NCBI GenBank assembly: GCA_008638375.1 | Contig: CM018047.1 | Span: 55,617,727 to 55,681,726, forward strand | Direction: 5' to 3' | DNA length: 64,000 nt | From: Nyssa sinensis | Taxonomy: Eukaryota; Streptophyta; Magnoliopsida; Cornales; Nyssaceae | Notes under the pieces: generated by a model | What the model was told of the DNA's origin: nothing | The model's database searches: none | Seen by the model: only the letters and a program-made list of their open reading frames with translations | Position numbers and translations under genes: made by a program | Shown here: piece after piece, positions 34,390 through 43,687 of the stretch | How the letters are laid out: every line of letters begins with the position of its first letter | How positions within the stretch are numbered: position 1 is the stretch's first letter

Positions 34390-35560
34390 CTATTGATAAT
34401 ACTTCCGTAAATGTTCTACGTTCCATGGCCTAGGAATAGGCTTCCCAGTCATGTCTTTTAACCAGTAGGTGGTAGGCCTAACAACTTTCATTACTCTGTA
34501 GGGGCCTTCCCAGTTTGGTGAAAACTTTCCCATAGTAGGATCTTTGGTGTTTTGAAAGACTCTTCTTAAGACAAAGTCTCCGACTTGAAAGCTGACCATC
34601 TTGAGTCCTACCTTAGATTTGTCGACCATTCTCTGCTGATAGGCTTCCATCTTGACGCTGGCTTGATCCCTTCTTTCTTCAAGCAAATCCAAGTTTTCCA
34701 TCAGCTGCTGATCATTAGATTCTTGCTCAAAGGCTTCAGTCCTCAAGGTTGGCATACCGATCTCAACCGGAATTACTGCTTCTGTACCATAAGCCAGTGA
34801 GAAGGGAGTTTCAGAGGTTGGAGTTCTTCTGGTTGTTCTGTAGGCCCAAAAAACTCCAGGGAGTTCCTCTGCCCACTTTCCTTTGGCCTGTTCCAACCTT
34901 TCTTTAACCCGTCAAGGATCATTTGGTTGGTGACCTCCGCTTGCCCATTTGCTTGTGGATGGCCTGGAGAGGCAAAGTGTTGCCTAATGTTGAGATTTTC
35001 ACAGAATTTCTTGAAGCCTTTACCAGTGAATTGTGTCCATTGTCAGAGATAATCACACGTGGTATGCCGAACCTACACACGATGTTCTTCCAAGTGAAGC
35101 TCTCAACTTCCTTTTCTGTGATATGTGTTAGAGGTTCAGCTTCGGCCCATTTAGAGAAGTAGTCAATGGCTACCAAGAGATACCTCCTGTTTGGTGGGGC
35201 TTTTGGTAACGGACCCACGATGTCCATCCCCCACTGAGCAAAGGGCCAAGGACTAGGAATCGAGATGAGCTCGTGATGAGGCTGATATTGATATGGGGCA
35301 AATCTTTGGCATTTGTCGCACTTCTGAACATACTCCTTAGCCTGTTTTAACATGCTAGGCCAGTAATAGCCCTGAGACAGAGCTCGGTGAGCTATAGTTA
35401 TGCCCCCATTATGATTCCCGCAAATTCCCTCGTGTATTTCAGCCAGGACATATTGTGATTCTTCTAGAGCTAAGCATTTTAACAGAGGTTGAGAATACGA
35501 ACTTCTGTAAAGCTTGTTGTTCAGGATCAGGTACCGAGCCGCTCTGATTCGGATTCTCCT
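34390..35560 (-). pseudogene. Integrase of the Tat-type element
   Basis: Minus-strand reading shows the His/Cys zinc region (HEGICGNHNGG, then KCDKCQRFAPY near 35300). The catalytic core follows: WGMDIVGPLPKA (first Asp, about 35220) and FGIPRVIISDNG (second Asp, about 35060). The part around the catalytic Glu (QANGQAEVTNQ-like) is in another frame after a one-base loss right after SDNG, and a further break near 34910 leads to EQAKGKWAEELPGVFWAYRT. The C-terminal tail has NWEGPYRVMKVV and ends WNVEHLRKYYQ at 34390. The enzyme would insert the DNA copy but is inactivated by the frameshifts. Confidence 0.88.
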
Positions 35561-35602
35561 GGCTTTGTTTTTGTCTTCTGGGAGGAGCCCAAACTCTAGG
35601 TA

Positions 35603-36440
35603 CTAGAGGATTGGAGTCATCCAGTTCTGGGGCTGTTCAGCAATTTGAGAAATTTGGGCTTTTTCTATGCTAGATCCCGGCTGATAGGAGATTTTTATTG
35701 TGGAGTTTGCTTCAGACTTTAGGAGAGACGCCATGTTAGCCAAAGCATCTGCTCTGCAGTTCTGGCTTCTTTCAATTTTCTGGATAGTGAATGTCTGGAA
35801 GGAATGCTTCAAGTGGTTCACTAGTTCGGAGTATCGGAGCATCCTGTCATCTTTGATGGCGAATTCTCCTAGGACTTGGCTTACCACCAATTGGGAGTCT
35901 GAGAAGACTTTGAGGTTCTGAGCCTTGCATTCCAAGGCCAATTTGATGCCTAAGATTAGGGCTTCATATTCTGCTTCATTGTTGGAAGCTTTGAATCCCA
36001 GGTTGACTGCTTTTTCTGATATGAGTCCATCAGGGGACTGTAGTACCAGGCTGAGCCTTGATCGGTTGACGATCCATCGATGTAGAGCAGCCAGGTTCTT
36101 GAGGTTTCGTTGATTTGTGCCTTGTCTTGAAGTGCCGGGGTGAACTCGGCAACAAAATCAGCCAAGGCCTGCCCTTTGATGGAGTTTCGAGGTACATACG
36201 ATATGTCGAATTCCCCTAGCTCCACAGACCATTTCACTAATCTTCCTGATACCTCAGGTTTCCTTAATACTGCCTTCAGAGGATAGGCAGTTGGGATTTC
36301 AATTGGATGGGCTTGGAAATAAGGTTGGAGCTTTCGAGCTGATATGACCAGGGCGAAGGCTAGCTTTTCTACTTCTGGATATCTCTTTTCTGTGTCAAGT
36401 AGTGCCCTACTGACGTAGAATATGGGCCTCTGTACCCCTT
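35603..36440 (-). pseudogene. Ty3 RNase H and archaeal-type RNase H of the Tat element
   Basis: After a stop at about 36446, PIFYVSRALLDTEKRYPEVE (about 36430-36370) and [20 protein letters not shown] (about 36200-36140) complete the ordinary gypsy RNase H. A second domain starts [10 protein letters not shown] (about 36090-36060), is shifted by an indel at about 36040, and resumes [37 protein letters not shown] and [12 protein letters not shown] (to about 35720). The DGSS and SDSQL blocks with the downstream RAD(A)LA motif are those of the extra archaeal-type RNase H specific to the Tat lineage. Confidence 0.85.
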
Positions 36441-36444
36441 TGTC

Positions 36445-37581
36445 CTATCTAACTAATACGGAGCTGACCGCGTTTTCAGAAACTGCAAGGTACAAAAGTA
36501 GCTTTTCTCCCTGTACTGGTTTTGACAGAAGTTCTGGAGAGGCTAGATACTCCTTTAGTTCTTGAAAAGCTTTCTCGCATTCTTCCATCCACTGCAAAGC
36601 TTTGTTGCCTTTCAGAGCTTTGAAGAATGGTAGGCAACGATCAGTGGATTTAGAGATGAATCTGCTTAGTGCCGCAACTCTGCCATTCAGCGCCTGAATG
36701 TCTTTTCTGGTTTTTGGAGACTTTAACCCAATCAGAGCTTGGATTTGAGTGGGGTCTGCTTCGATACCCCTATGAGAGACAATATACCCCAAGAATTTTC
36801 CCTTCGTCACCCCGAAGGTACATTTCGAAGGGTTGAGCTTCATCTTGTGCTGTCTTAGGATATCGAAGGTCTGGGCTAAGTGCTGGAGGTGACTATCTTT
36901 CTGCAGACTTTTGACTAACATGTCGTCGATGTATACCTCGATGGTACTGCCGAGTAGTGGGCTGAACATCTTGTTCACCAACCGTTGGTAAGTGGCTCCA
37001 GTGTTCTTCGGACTGAAGGGCATTACTCTATAGCAGTAGAAACCTCGTTCGGTTATGAAGGCTGTCTTCTCTTGGTCTGGAGGGTACATCTGAATTTGGT
37101 TGTATCCAGAGTAGGCATCCATGAAGCTCATGAGCTCGTGTCCCACAGTGGCGTCAACCAACTGATCTATTCTTGGTAGTGGAAAGCTGTCTTTGGGGCA
37201 CGCCTTGTTGAGGTCTGTATAATCGACGCAGACTCTCCACTTGCCATTTTTCTTCTTGACTAGGACGGTGTTGGCTAGCCACTCGGGATAGAACACTTCT
37301 CGTATCATCCTGGCTTCCAGTAGCCTCTGGACTTCTTCATTTATAATCCTATGCCGTTTAGGAGCAATCGGTTTTCTCTTCTGTCTAACTGGTGGGTGAT
37401 CTGGATCTACCATCAGCTTGTGAGTTATAAGATTGGGATCTATTCCCTCCATGTCTTTGGTCTCCCAAGCAAAGATTGAGAGGTTGTCTTTCAAAAACCT
37501 AACTATCTTCTCCTGCTCAGTGTGTGTTAGGTCTGGGCCGATGTATAAATAACGCCCCTCTGATTCTGTACTGACCAACAC
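36445..37581 (-). pseudogene. Reverse transcriptase of the Tat-type element
   Basis: An open frame of 378 residues. Visible blocks are WLANTVLVKKKNGKWRVCVD (about residue 100), DLNKACPKDSFPLPRIDQLV, YSGYNQI, the palm motif VYIDDMLVKS with the catalytic D-D pair (about residue 217), and LNPSKCTFGVTKGKFLGYIV. The usual MPFGLKNAGATYQ reads MPFSPKNTGATYQ, with conserved-site changes. The frame is unbroken through the polymerase and into the connection, then meets a TAG after SSVLVR. It is part of a gag-pol polyprotein and not a separate gene. Confidence 0.9.
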
Positions 37582-37945
37582 TTTGATGGGTTCGCCAATG
37601 GGTTTGGCTCGACTGTCTCATCCCCATGGGCTCAGGGGTTCTTCAATGCTGGATGGGCAACCTTCCACCTTGGGAGTGTGGGTGAGAACCGGATCTGCAC
37701 AGTCCCGAGTGTACTGTAATTGCTATTTGGTGGTCTTCTTCTTGAATGCAATAGCATAGCACTCTTGGGAGGTTGGCTGACACCCTTTGACAAAGTGAAC
37801 GCTCTGGTTGTGGACATACTTCAGACACTGATAGAAGGTCGAGGTGACCGCCCCTATCTAGTGCAACCAAGGTCTCCCGATTATGACGTTGTAGGAAAAT
37901 TTCATATTCAACACCATGTACTCCGAGATGGTGGTCTTCTGCCCT
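37582..37945 (-). pseudogene. Protease-to-reverse transcriptase linker, broken
   Basis: The two flanking frames must join here. Overlapping minus-strand frames of 61-75 codons at 37632-37870 show that at least two frameshifts lie in the segment. No domain can be named. Confidence 0.5.
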
Positions 37946-38728
37946 TCATCTTCTCCTACAGTAGTAGGAAGGTCGATTTTCCCCAAATGGGGTGCTGAGA
38001 TTGCCATCAAAAGCTGCCATCACAGCAGTAGTAGGCTTGATGTTATCGTGGTCCATTCCCATATGTTTGAATGGTTTATGGAACAGTATGTTGACGGAGC
38101 TGCCAGTATCGACCGAGACATTCCTGATCTCGAAATTGGCAATTTTGAGGGTGATAACGAGGGAATCATTGTGAGGGCAGTGTACCCCCGCTAGGTCTTG
38201 TTTGGTGAATTGAATCTCCAGTGCTGGCTTGAGCCTCTTTTCAATGTTGGAGATCTGCAATACGTTCGGGGCAGCCCTGGCCTCCCGAGCGTATCTTTTT
38301 CTTGCCCTGTTGGACATTCCTGTAATAAGGGAGTCAGCATGGAGGACGTAGATGATATGGTTGTTCTGCCTCTGAGGCTCGTTTCGTCCTTCCCTTTGCT
38401 CCTGCCTCTGCTCGGGCCTCTGGTCCGGCCGTTGTTGAGGCTTGTCTTCTTGGGGGTTCTGCCTTCCGTCTTGCTTGACGAACTCCCGAAGATGCCCCTT
38501 CTTTATGAGTTGTTCTATCTCATACCAGAGAGTCCTGCATGAGTTAGTCGTATGTCCATGATCTTTATGGAAATTACAATACTTACTTTGGTCCCGAAGA
38601 CTGGGGTCTCCTTTGATTGGTTCCGGCCACCTCAGGTTTTCCCGATCTCTAATCTGCCGGAGTACTTGGTTCGGTGTAGTGTTCAAAGGAGTAAAGATAG
38701 TGAACTCCCTTGGTCCGGAATTGTACAC
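37946..38728 (-). pseudogene. Gag zinc knuckle and protease of the Tat element
   Basis: A 260-residue open frame. It contains a zinc-knuckle-like YCNFHKDHGHTTNSC block (about residue 48), a Gln/Arg/Glu-rich linker (about residues 85-115), HVLHADSLITG-like text, and the aspartic protease active site VSVDTGSSVNILF (about residue 207). The usual protease flap region follows. It leads into pol and would mature the polyprotein. The frame ends in a frameshift. Confidence 0.85.
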
Positions 38729-38851
38729 AGCTTTGGGTGCTGTTCTCTTTTTTGGGCTCCTGGCCCTCTTTTTGCTGGAGTCTCTTCTGTGGTCCTCCTT
38801 CTTATGGTCCTCCCTCTCCGGATTATCCCTCTTGGTCTGATCTTTACCTTT

Positions 38852-40090
38852 CTAGGACGTGCCGTTGGCTTCTTCCAAGTTGATATACTTCCTGGCCTGA
38901 TCCATTAACGCCGCCATGTCGGCTGGAGGGCTCTTTGTCAAGGAGTCTCTGAAGCCACCGTGGGCAAGTCCAGTAGTTAAGGCAGCTACAAGGAATTTCG
39001 GGCTGCAGTCAGTGATCTCCGTGAGTTCAGCATTGAAGCATGCAATGTAGGCTCTGAGGGATTCCTCCTTAGTCTGCTTGACATTCAACAAGAATTTTGG
39101 TCCCCTTCTGAGCCTTCTGCTGGTCATAAACCTGTCCAAGAACTGTCTACCGAGCTCATAGAAACTGGTAATTGAGTTCGGAGGGAGGTTGTGGAACCAC
39201 TTCAGAGCAGTTCCCTTTAAGCTGGTGATGAAAGTTCGGCACATGAAAGCATCAGAGGCACCGTGAAGGGCCATCGTATGCTGGTAGTACGAGAGATGAT
39301 CTCCTGGATCTCTAGACCCATCGTACAGGGTGAACTTGGGCACCACAAACTTTCTGGGCCTTTCTTCTGACATGATGGCGTGAGTGAATGGGGTGGCCAG
39401 TCTTCCGAGCAGCCTAGCCAACTCGTCTTGCTCTGGAGGGTTCTAGGCACCTCTCAAAGCAATTGTTCGGTCCATAGACTCGACAATTTCTTCTACCCTC
39501 CGTGGGTCTCTGAATCTGATATCTTGTGAACCCTGCCTGACAGCCTCGGCTTCAGGGTAGTCGGGTTGATTACGTCCCTCGGACGGAAGAGGGTTCCGAA
39601 CTGGAGGGATTGGTGCTGCATGGGGATAAGGCTCCTGTGGTGCTGGATGTGCTCCCGAAGCCCTTAGAGTTGGGGCTCGAGTAGTGCTCCGGTAATGGAC
39701 GTCAGGAATGAAGGCGGATGTTCCCCAGCTAGGGACTGCTGATGGGTGTGGATCTCTACCAATGCGAGCAACGCCCGGGGGATGCCCAGGCTGGTTAGTT
39801 GGAGCCTGATCATGGGGTTCCTCATTCTCAGTGGTAAGAGGAGGTTGTGTTCCTGCAGCGAAGTTGACCGGCGGGTTAGGAGAACCTGTTGCTTGATTCT
39901 GTGTAAGTGTTGCCAGCGTTCTAGTTATGGCAAGCAACTGTTCCTACACCAATTCATTATGTCGTTTGATCGATTCGATCTCTTGTCGCATGGGATCAAC
40001 CGTTGGCCCCTTTGCTCGTGGAGCAAGCGGCCGGCGTTGAGAGTTTTGCGGATTCTGAGTATTCTGTCGCGGTCGGAGATTTGGTGCCAT
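38852..40090 (-). pseudogene. Gag of the Tat-type element
   Basis: The start is MAPNLRPRQ at 40090, 75 bases after the 5' LTR edge. The N-terminal part (to 39443) is Pro/Gln/Asn-rich, with stops after KRHNELV (about 39942) and after ALRGA (about 39441). The second part (39421-38852) carries the retrotransposon gag domain: FTLYDGSRDPGDHLSYYQ, LKGTALKWFHNLPPNSI, FLDRFMTSRR and QTKEESLRAYIACFN. A further stop or frameshift separates it from the protease frame at 38728. It forms the particle core. The start was chosen because it is the first ATG after the primer-binding site with gag-like text. Confidence 0.88.
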
Positions 40091-40144
40091 AGTTTTTCGA
40101 TGAAGGAAAAGATAAGTTTGTGAATAGAGCACTTAGAGATTAGT

Positions 40145-40163
40145 CATTCCCACGGCGCCAAAC
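40145..40163 (-). other. Primer-binding site of the Tat-type element
   Basis: On the minus strand the 5' LTR ends in CATCA and is followed by GTTTGGCGCCGTGGGAATG. The TGGCGCCGT core resembles the sites used by plant Tat/Athila-type elements, but I cannot name the tRNA with confidence. Confidence 0.75.
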
Positions 40164-40748
40164 TGATGCTGCACTTTTCGACTCGCAATAAGTATGGGCT
40201 CCGTGACCTGTAGAACACTTAGAAAGATGATCAGAGGACCACCGGATTGACTCCGGCGGTAGCCGCTCCGATGCTTAAGTAAGTAAACTGAATTAAAAGA
40301 CTGTATTGAAAGCCAAAGAATGAGCATCCAAATAAAGCGTACCTTTAGGGTTTTATTTATAGGTCGTGGCCTTCCTAAGTTAATTAGGATTTGATGCCAT
40401 GAATATAGGGATTTGACCATCGGAGATTGCAGTTACCTTGTGGAGCATTTGAGTCGTAGATGGAGATAATCATAGATAGTAGTTTCCTTGTTGTAGACTG
40501 TTTCCATATTGAAGACTGTTTCCTTATTCCTCGCTTGGTAGCTTGTTAAGGAAACCATAAGGTCGGAACCATATGAAATATTGAGTGAATATTGCCCAGA
40601 GCATAAGGTCTGGAAGATATGTGCATGAGAATGACTTGGAGGCTTCGCCTGCACTGTATGACCGAGTTTGTCGGCTCTGCAGGATATATATATGAGAATG
40701 CCCTGAAGGCTGTGAATGCTCTGTATGACCGAGTTTATCGGCTCTGTA

Positions 40749-40794
<46 letters not shown>

Positions 40795-40893
40795 ATGCCC
40801 TGAAGGCTTGTGGGTGCTTTGTATGATCGAGATTATTAACTCTGTAAGCACACGTGTCTCAAGGTGATTGGTGTGTCTGTTTGTGGTATATCA
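40164..40893 (-). repeat. 5' LTR of the Tat-type element
   Basis: It is 730 bp, with the same TG...CA ends as the 3' LTR. The long TA run lies at 40749-40790, at a different site from the one in the 3' LTR. The target-site copy tttac follows at 40894-40898. Confidence 0.9.
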
Positions 40894-41225
40894 TTTACCA
40901 CCCATCCATTTTGTTTAACAGACGAAGACCATGAAATCATAGATACTAGTTTGTTAGGTGAGTAATGAATATTAGTTAGTAATTCAGATTCACGGAAATG
41001 GATAAATTTCAAGACAGTCATCTTTCATTAAAAAATGGAGATTGAAAGAAAAGAAAATTTATTTTGAATTTTACTATTTATCAAAAATTTTAAAAAAAAT
41101 TGTTGAGATGGTATGTATTAATTCGGTGCCCTCGTAAAGTTATGAGTTAAGTGATAAATTGTACATTCAGTGGGGGATAGAAAAGGTTGCTTTGTAGGTT
41201 CTGGGTCAGAGAAGCCAAAACCTAG
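40894..41225. other. AT-rich flank of the Tat-type element
   Basis: It should continue the intron of ACD6-like paralog 2 interrupted at 28968, but no ankyrin or membrane exon is recognisable here. Nothing else supported. Confidence 0.5.
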
Positions 41226-41413
41226 GATATGTCTTGAGAAGGGTATTCCCTAATACCAAGGACCCCACCATGGGAAAGCTCTCCCCAAATTGGGAAGGGC
41301 ATTACAGAGTCGTCAAAGGCGTCAAGCCCACAACCTATTGGTTAGAAGATATAGCTGGCAAGCCCGTTCTTAGACCTTGGAATACCGAGCACCTGAAAAA
41401 TTATTATCAATAA
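41226..41413 (+). pseudogene. C-terminal integrase relic of a second Tat element
   Basis: Plus-strand GYVLRRVFPNTKDPTMGKL, NWEGHYRVVKGVKP and PWNTEHLKNYYQ ending in TAA match the integrase end of the complete element (its minus-strand 34390-34590) at most positions. It is in the opposite orientation to that element and upstream parts are missing. A tandem array follows it, as in the complete element. Confidence 0.85.
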
Positions 41414-41450
41414 AATTTTCATTTTTTTTAGAATATTCTTCACCAAAATG

Positions 41451-41850
41451 CACAGATCTCTAGATCTAGTCCATTTCAAATGACCCTTATAAGCCATATA
41501 TCAAGTACAAGTGTTATGGGCTTGGTCTCACTTCAATGAACAGATCTCCAGATCTAGTCCATTCTAAATAACCCCTATAAGCCTTGTATCCATTATAAGT
41601 GTTATCGGTTTGGTCTCACTTCAATGCACAAATCTTCAGATCTGGTCCATTTCAAATAACCCCTATAAGCCTTGTATCTCTTACAAGTGTTATGGGCTTG
41701 GTCTCACTTCAATGCACAAATCTCCAGATCTGATCCATTTCAAATAACCCCTATAAGTCTTCTATCCATTACAAGTGCTATGCGCTTGGTCTCACTTCAA
41801 TGCACAAATCTTTAGATCTGGTCCATTTCAAATAACCCCTATAAGCCTAT
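41451..41850 (+). repeat. 88-bp tandem array behind the integrase relic
   Basis: About 4.5 copies of an 88-base unit starting cacaaatctccagatctgg and ending tggtctcacttcaatg. Its position directly downstream of the pol end corresponds to the 62-bp array of the complete element, although the sequences are unrelated except for short shared words. Confidence 0.9.
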
Positions 41851-42666
41851 GCCACCTTCTTGTTGTCGTTAGTTGTGTTGTTGTACTTGTGCTCTCTTGG
41901 CTTGTAGTTAATTTGTTGGTTGCTAGTCTAAGTGTTTTGTGCAGACATCCTATGGTGGTTTTATGTATGCTATTTTCCTTGGTTGTGGGATTTGCATTCC
42001 TTTGCTTCTATGTTTTATCCTTCTAATAAAATCTTACTTGAAAGTTGTGATGTTCAAGAGAATAATTTGTAACCTTATGTATGTTGTATTCTTGCAAGTA
42101 CTGGCAATAAATTTCTGTTTTTATTTCTTAAACAAGTATGAATTTAAGCAATGTCTTTCTTCATTGGAACTTTATGACTTGTTTGCGAACCTCTCTTGGA
42201 TTCTATTCGAGTTAGATATTAGTTTATTTTCAAATTAGTAATTCTTTCAGTTAGAAAGATGGTTTTTTGTGGTAGAATTGAGGAAATCTAATAGGCGTCT
42301 CTTGATGAAATGATGGCACACGTCCTTTCAAGCTTTATATGAATCGTGAATACAGCATGCATGCATGGACTGTTTTATTTCTTGAATTTGTTCAGATCAT
42401 AATGTTCAAGAATAGATGACCTATGTTTTATTTGGATGGACAATCCTTTTAGTGAAATCCATATTGAGACCACTTGACCTGAGTTCACCTTCAATTCAGT
42501 ATAAAATGGCCAATGACATGCGTAGGTAAGGGATAGGGAAAAAGAAATTAAGCCATCAAATGTGCACTTCTTTTACTCTAACATGAAAACCATTGAATTA
42601 TTATGGGGTGTAGTTGGATGTATGGATAATATTTTACCTACCAAATAAATAAATAAAAATTCCACA
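41851..42666. other. Unassigned stretch, possibly with LINE-like tail
   Basis: 41860-42050 is T/G-rich, with frames rich in Leu, Val and Cys resembling LINE 3' ends, at low confidence. The rest, to 42660, holds nothing recognisable. Confidence 0.4.
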
Positions 42667-43550
42667 TTAATTTTTTTGGAAGAAAGGTTATATTATAAAA
42701 AGAAAAAAAAGAGGAAACAAGACAGGTGAGGAAAATGAGGCCCCAACAACAAATAAAACCAGCAGCAAAAGACTGCCCAGCCTCAAGAAGCCGAGGCAAC
42801 AAAACAAAAAAAGAAGTCTAGAAGAATAACTTATCAGATAACCCCAAGCTTAGGCTCAACTCCCAGTTAGCATTAGTGTTTTTGATACCTCTCTAAGAGA
42901 TGGTGATGAGAACTAAAGCATCTTGGATATCCTTGATGAATAGGACCTTCATTCTTTTGTTGATTTCGAAAATTTTTTTGGTTACTTTCTTTCAAATGTG
43001 ATATATGAAAGCTGCTATGGCAAGCTTAACTAAGCGCTTATTTGGCCTAGCGTTGGGCGTCCTAGAATCACAACGTAGAGAGGAAACTCCTCTATGGAGC
43101 TTCAACCAAAATGCTGCTTTTTGGCTTCTAAAACTCTCCATCAAATGGAGCCTAAAGAACTATGGAAGGACTTTGAAGTGAAAGAGCACATGATACATTC
43201 CAATTCATCAATTAAATAGGCAACTTGCTTGCAAATAAAGCATTTGGAGAGAATGTATTCCCATATATTGGAGGAGAAAGGGCATTAGAAGAAGAAGTGC
43301 TCAATGCTCTCGCTGTTTGAACCACAGAGCACACAATAGTCATTGTTTGATAGACCTCAAGTCTTTAGCTTATCTTTGGCAGTAATACCCTTCTTATAGA
43401 TGAGCCAAAGTATCAAGGCAAATCTAAGATGATAGTTTTTAAACCAAATGAATCCATGCCATCTAAAAAGAGGACACTTTGTTCTAATGAACTCCCAAGC
43501 TGATGCAAAGCTGTATTTATCATCCAAATTTAAGACCTAGAGGGTTCTGT
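42667..43550 (-). mobile_element. LINE 3' fragment with reverse-transcriptase zinc region
   Basis: Read on the minus strand, 43480-43250 gives HLRFALILWLIYKKGITAKD, then YCVLCGSNSESIEHFFF and CPFSSNIW, the zinc-binding zf-RVT segment at the end of plant LINE ORF2. Stops interrupt it. The 3' end is at the left, where a short T-run (about 42669-42676) is the complement of a poly-A tail. The left flank and 5' truncation point are not defined. It cannot encode a working protein. Confidence 0.75.
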
Positions 43551-43605
43551 CCAGAGCTAAAAATGAGGCGATGAGAGAAGAGGTGTTGATAAATCTCACA
43601 TATTG

Positions 43606-43687
43606 AGAACGTGCCATAACATTATTGATTGTTGCACACAACAATGTGGTGAAATGGTGCGTCAGTAGGTAATATCTCATCAAAAAC
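43606..43687. other. Segment shared with 24456-24560, ending in the target site
   Basis: The text gccataacattattgattgttgc... is similar to the segment at 24478-24545. It ends with aaaac (43683-43687), the target-site copy of the solo LTR that follows. With 47433-47871 it forms the original 3' flank of the ACD6-like gene. Confidence 0.5.

Larger units (their letters stand above)
28969..40893 (-). mobile_element. Tat-type Ty3/gypsy retrotransposon, nearly complete, 11.9 kb
   Basis: Two LTRs (28969-29717 and 40164-40893) share TG...CA ends. The primer-binding site is next to the right LTR and the polypurine tract next to the left one, so the element runs on the minus strand. The flanking 5-bp sites are tttat and tttac, one transition apart. 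Order on the minus strand: gag (40090-38852), protease (38728-37946), reverse transcriptase (37581-36445), RNase H and a second archaeal-type RNase H (36440-35603), integrase (about 35560-34390). Then come a 62-bp tandem array and two antisense gene-like units (33287-32955 and 32052-30111). The dual RNase H and extra reverse-oriented ORFs after pol are known marks of the Tat/Ogre lineage. Frameshifts and stops make it non-autonomous. Confidence 0.93.

Noticed and set aside
34585..40123. Many plus-strand frames of 60-125 codons opposite Tat gag-pol
   Set aside because: They are shadows of minus-strand coding with no domains of their own; only the frames at 30111-33287 have splice sites or promoter-like motifs.
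28965..40420. An 86-95 codon frame present twice (28965-29225 and 40133-40420) as a duplicated gene
   Set aside because: Both lie inside the two LTRs of one element; identity comes from LTR copying.
40894..41225. Later exons of ACD6-like paralog 2 to the right of the Tat element
   Set aside because: No ankyrin or PGG text could be read on either strand, so the gene cannot be followed past the insertion.
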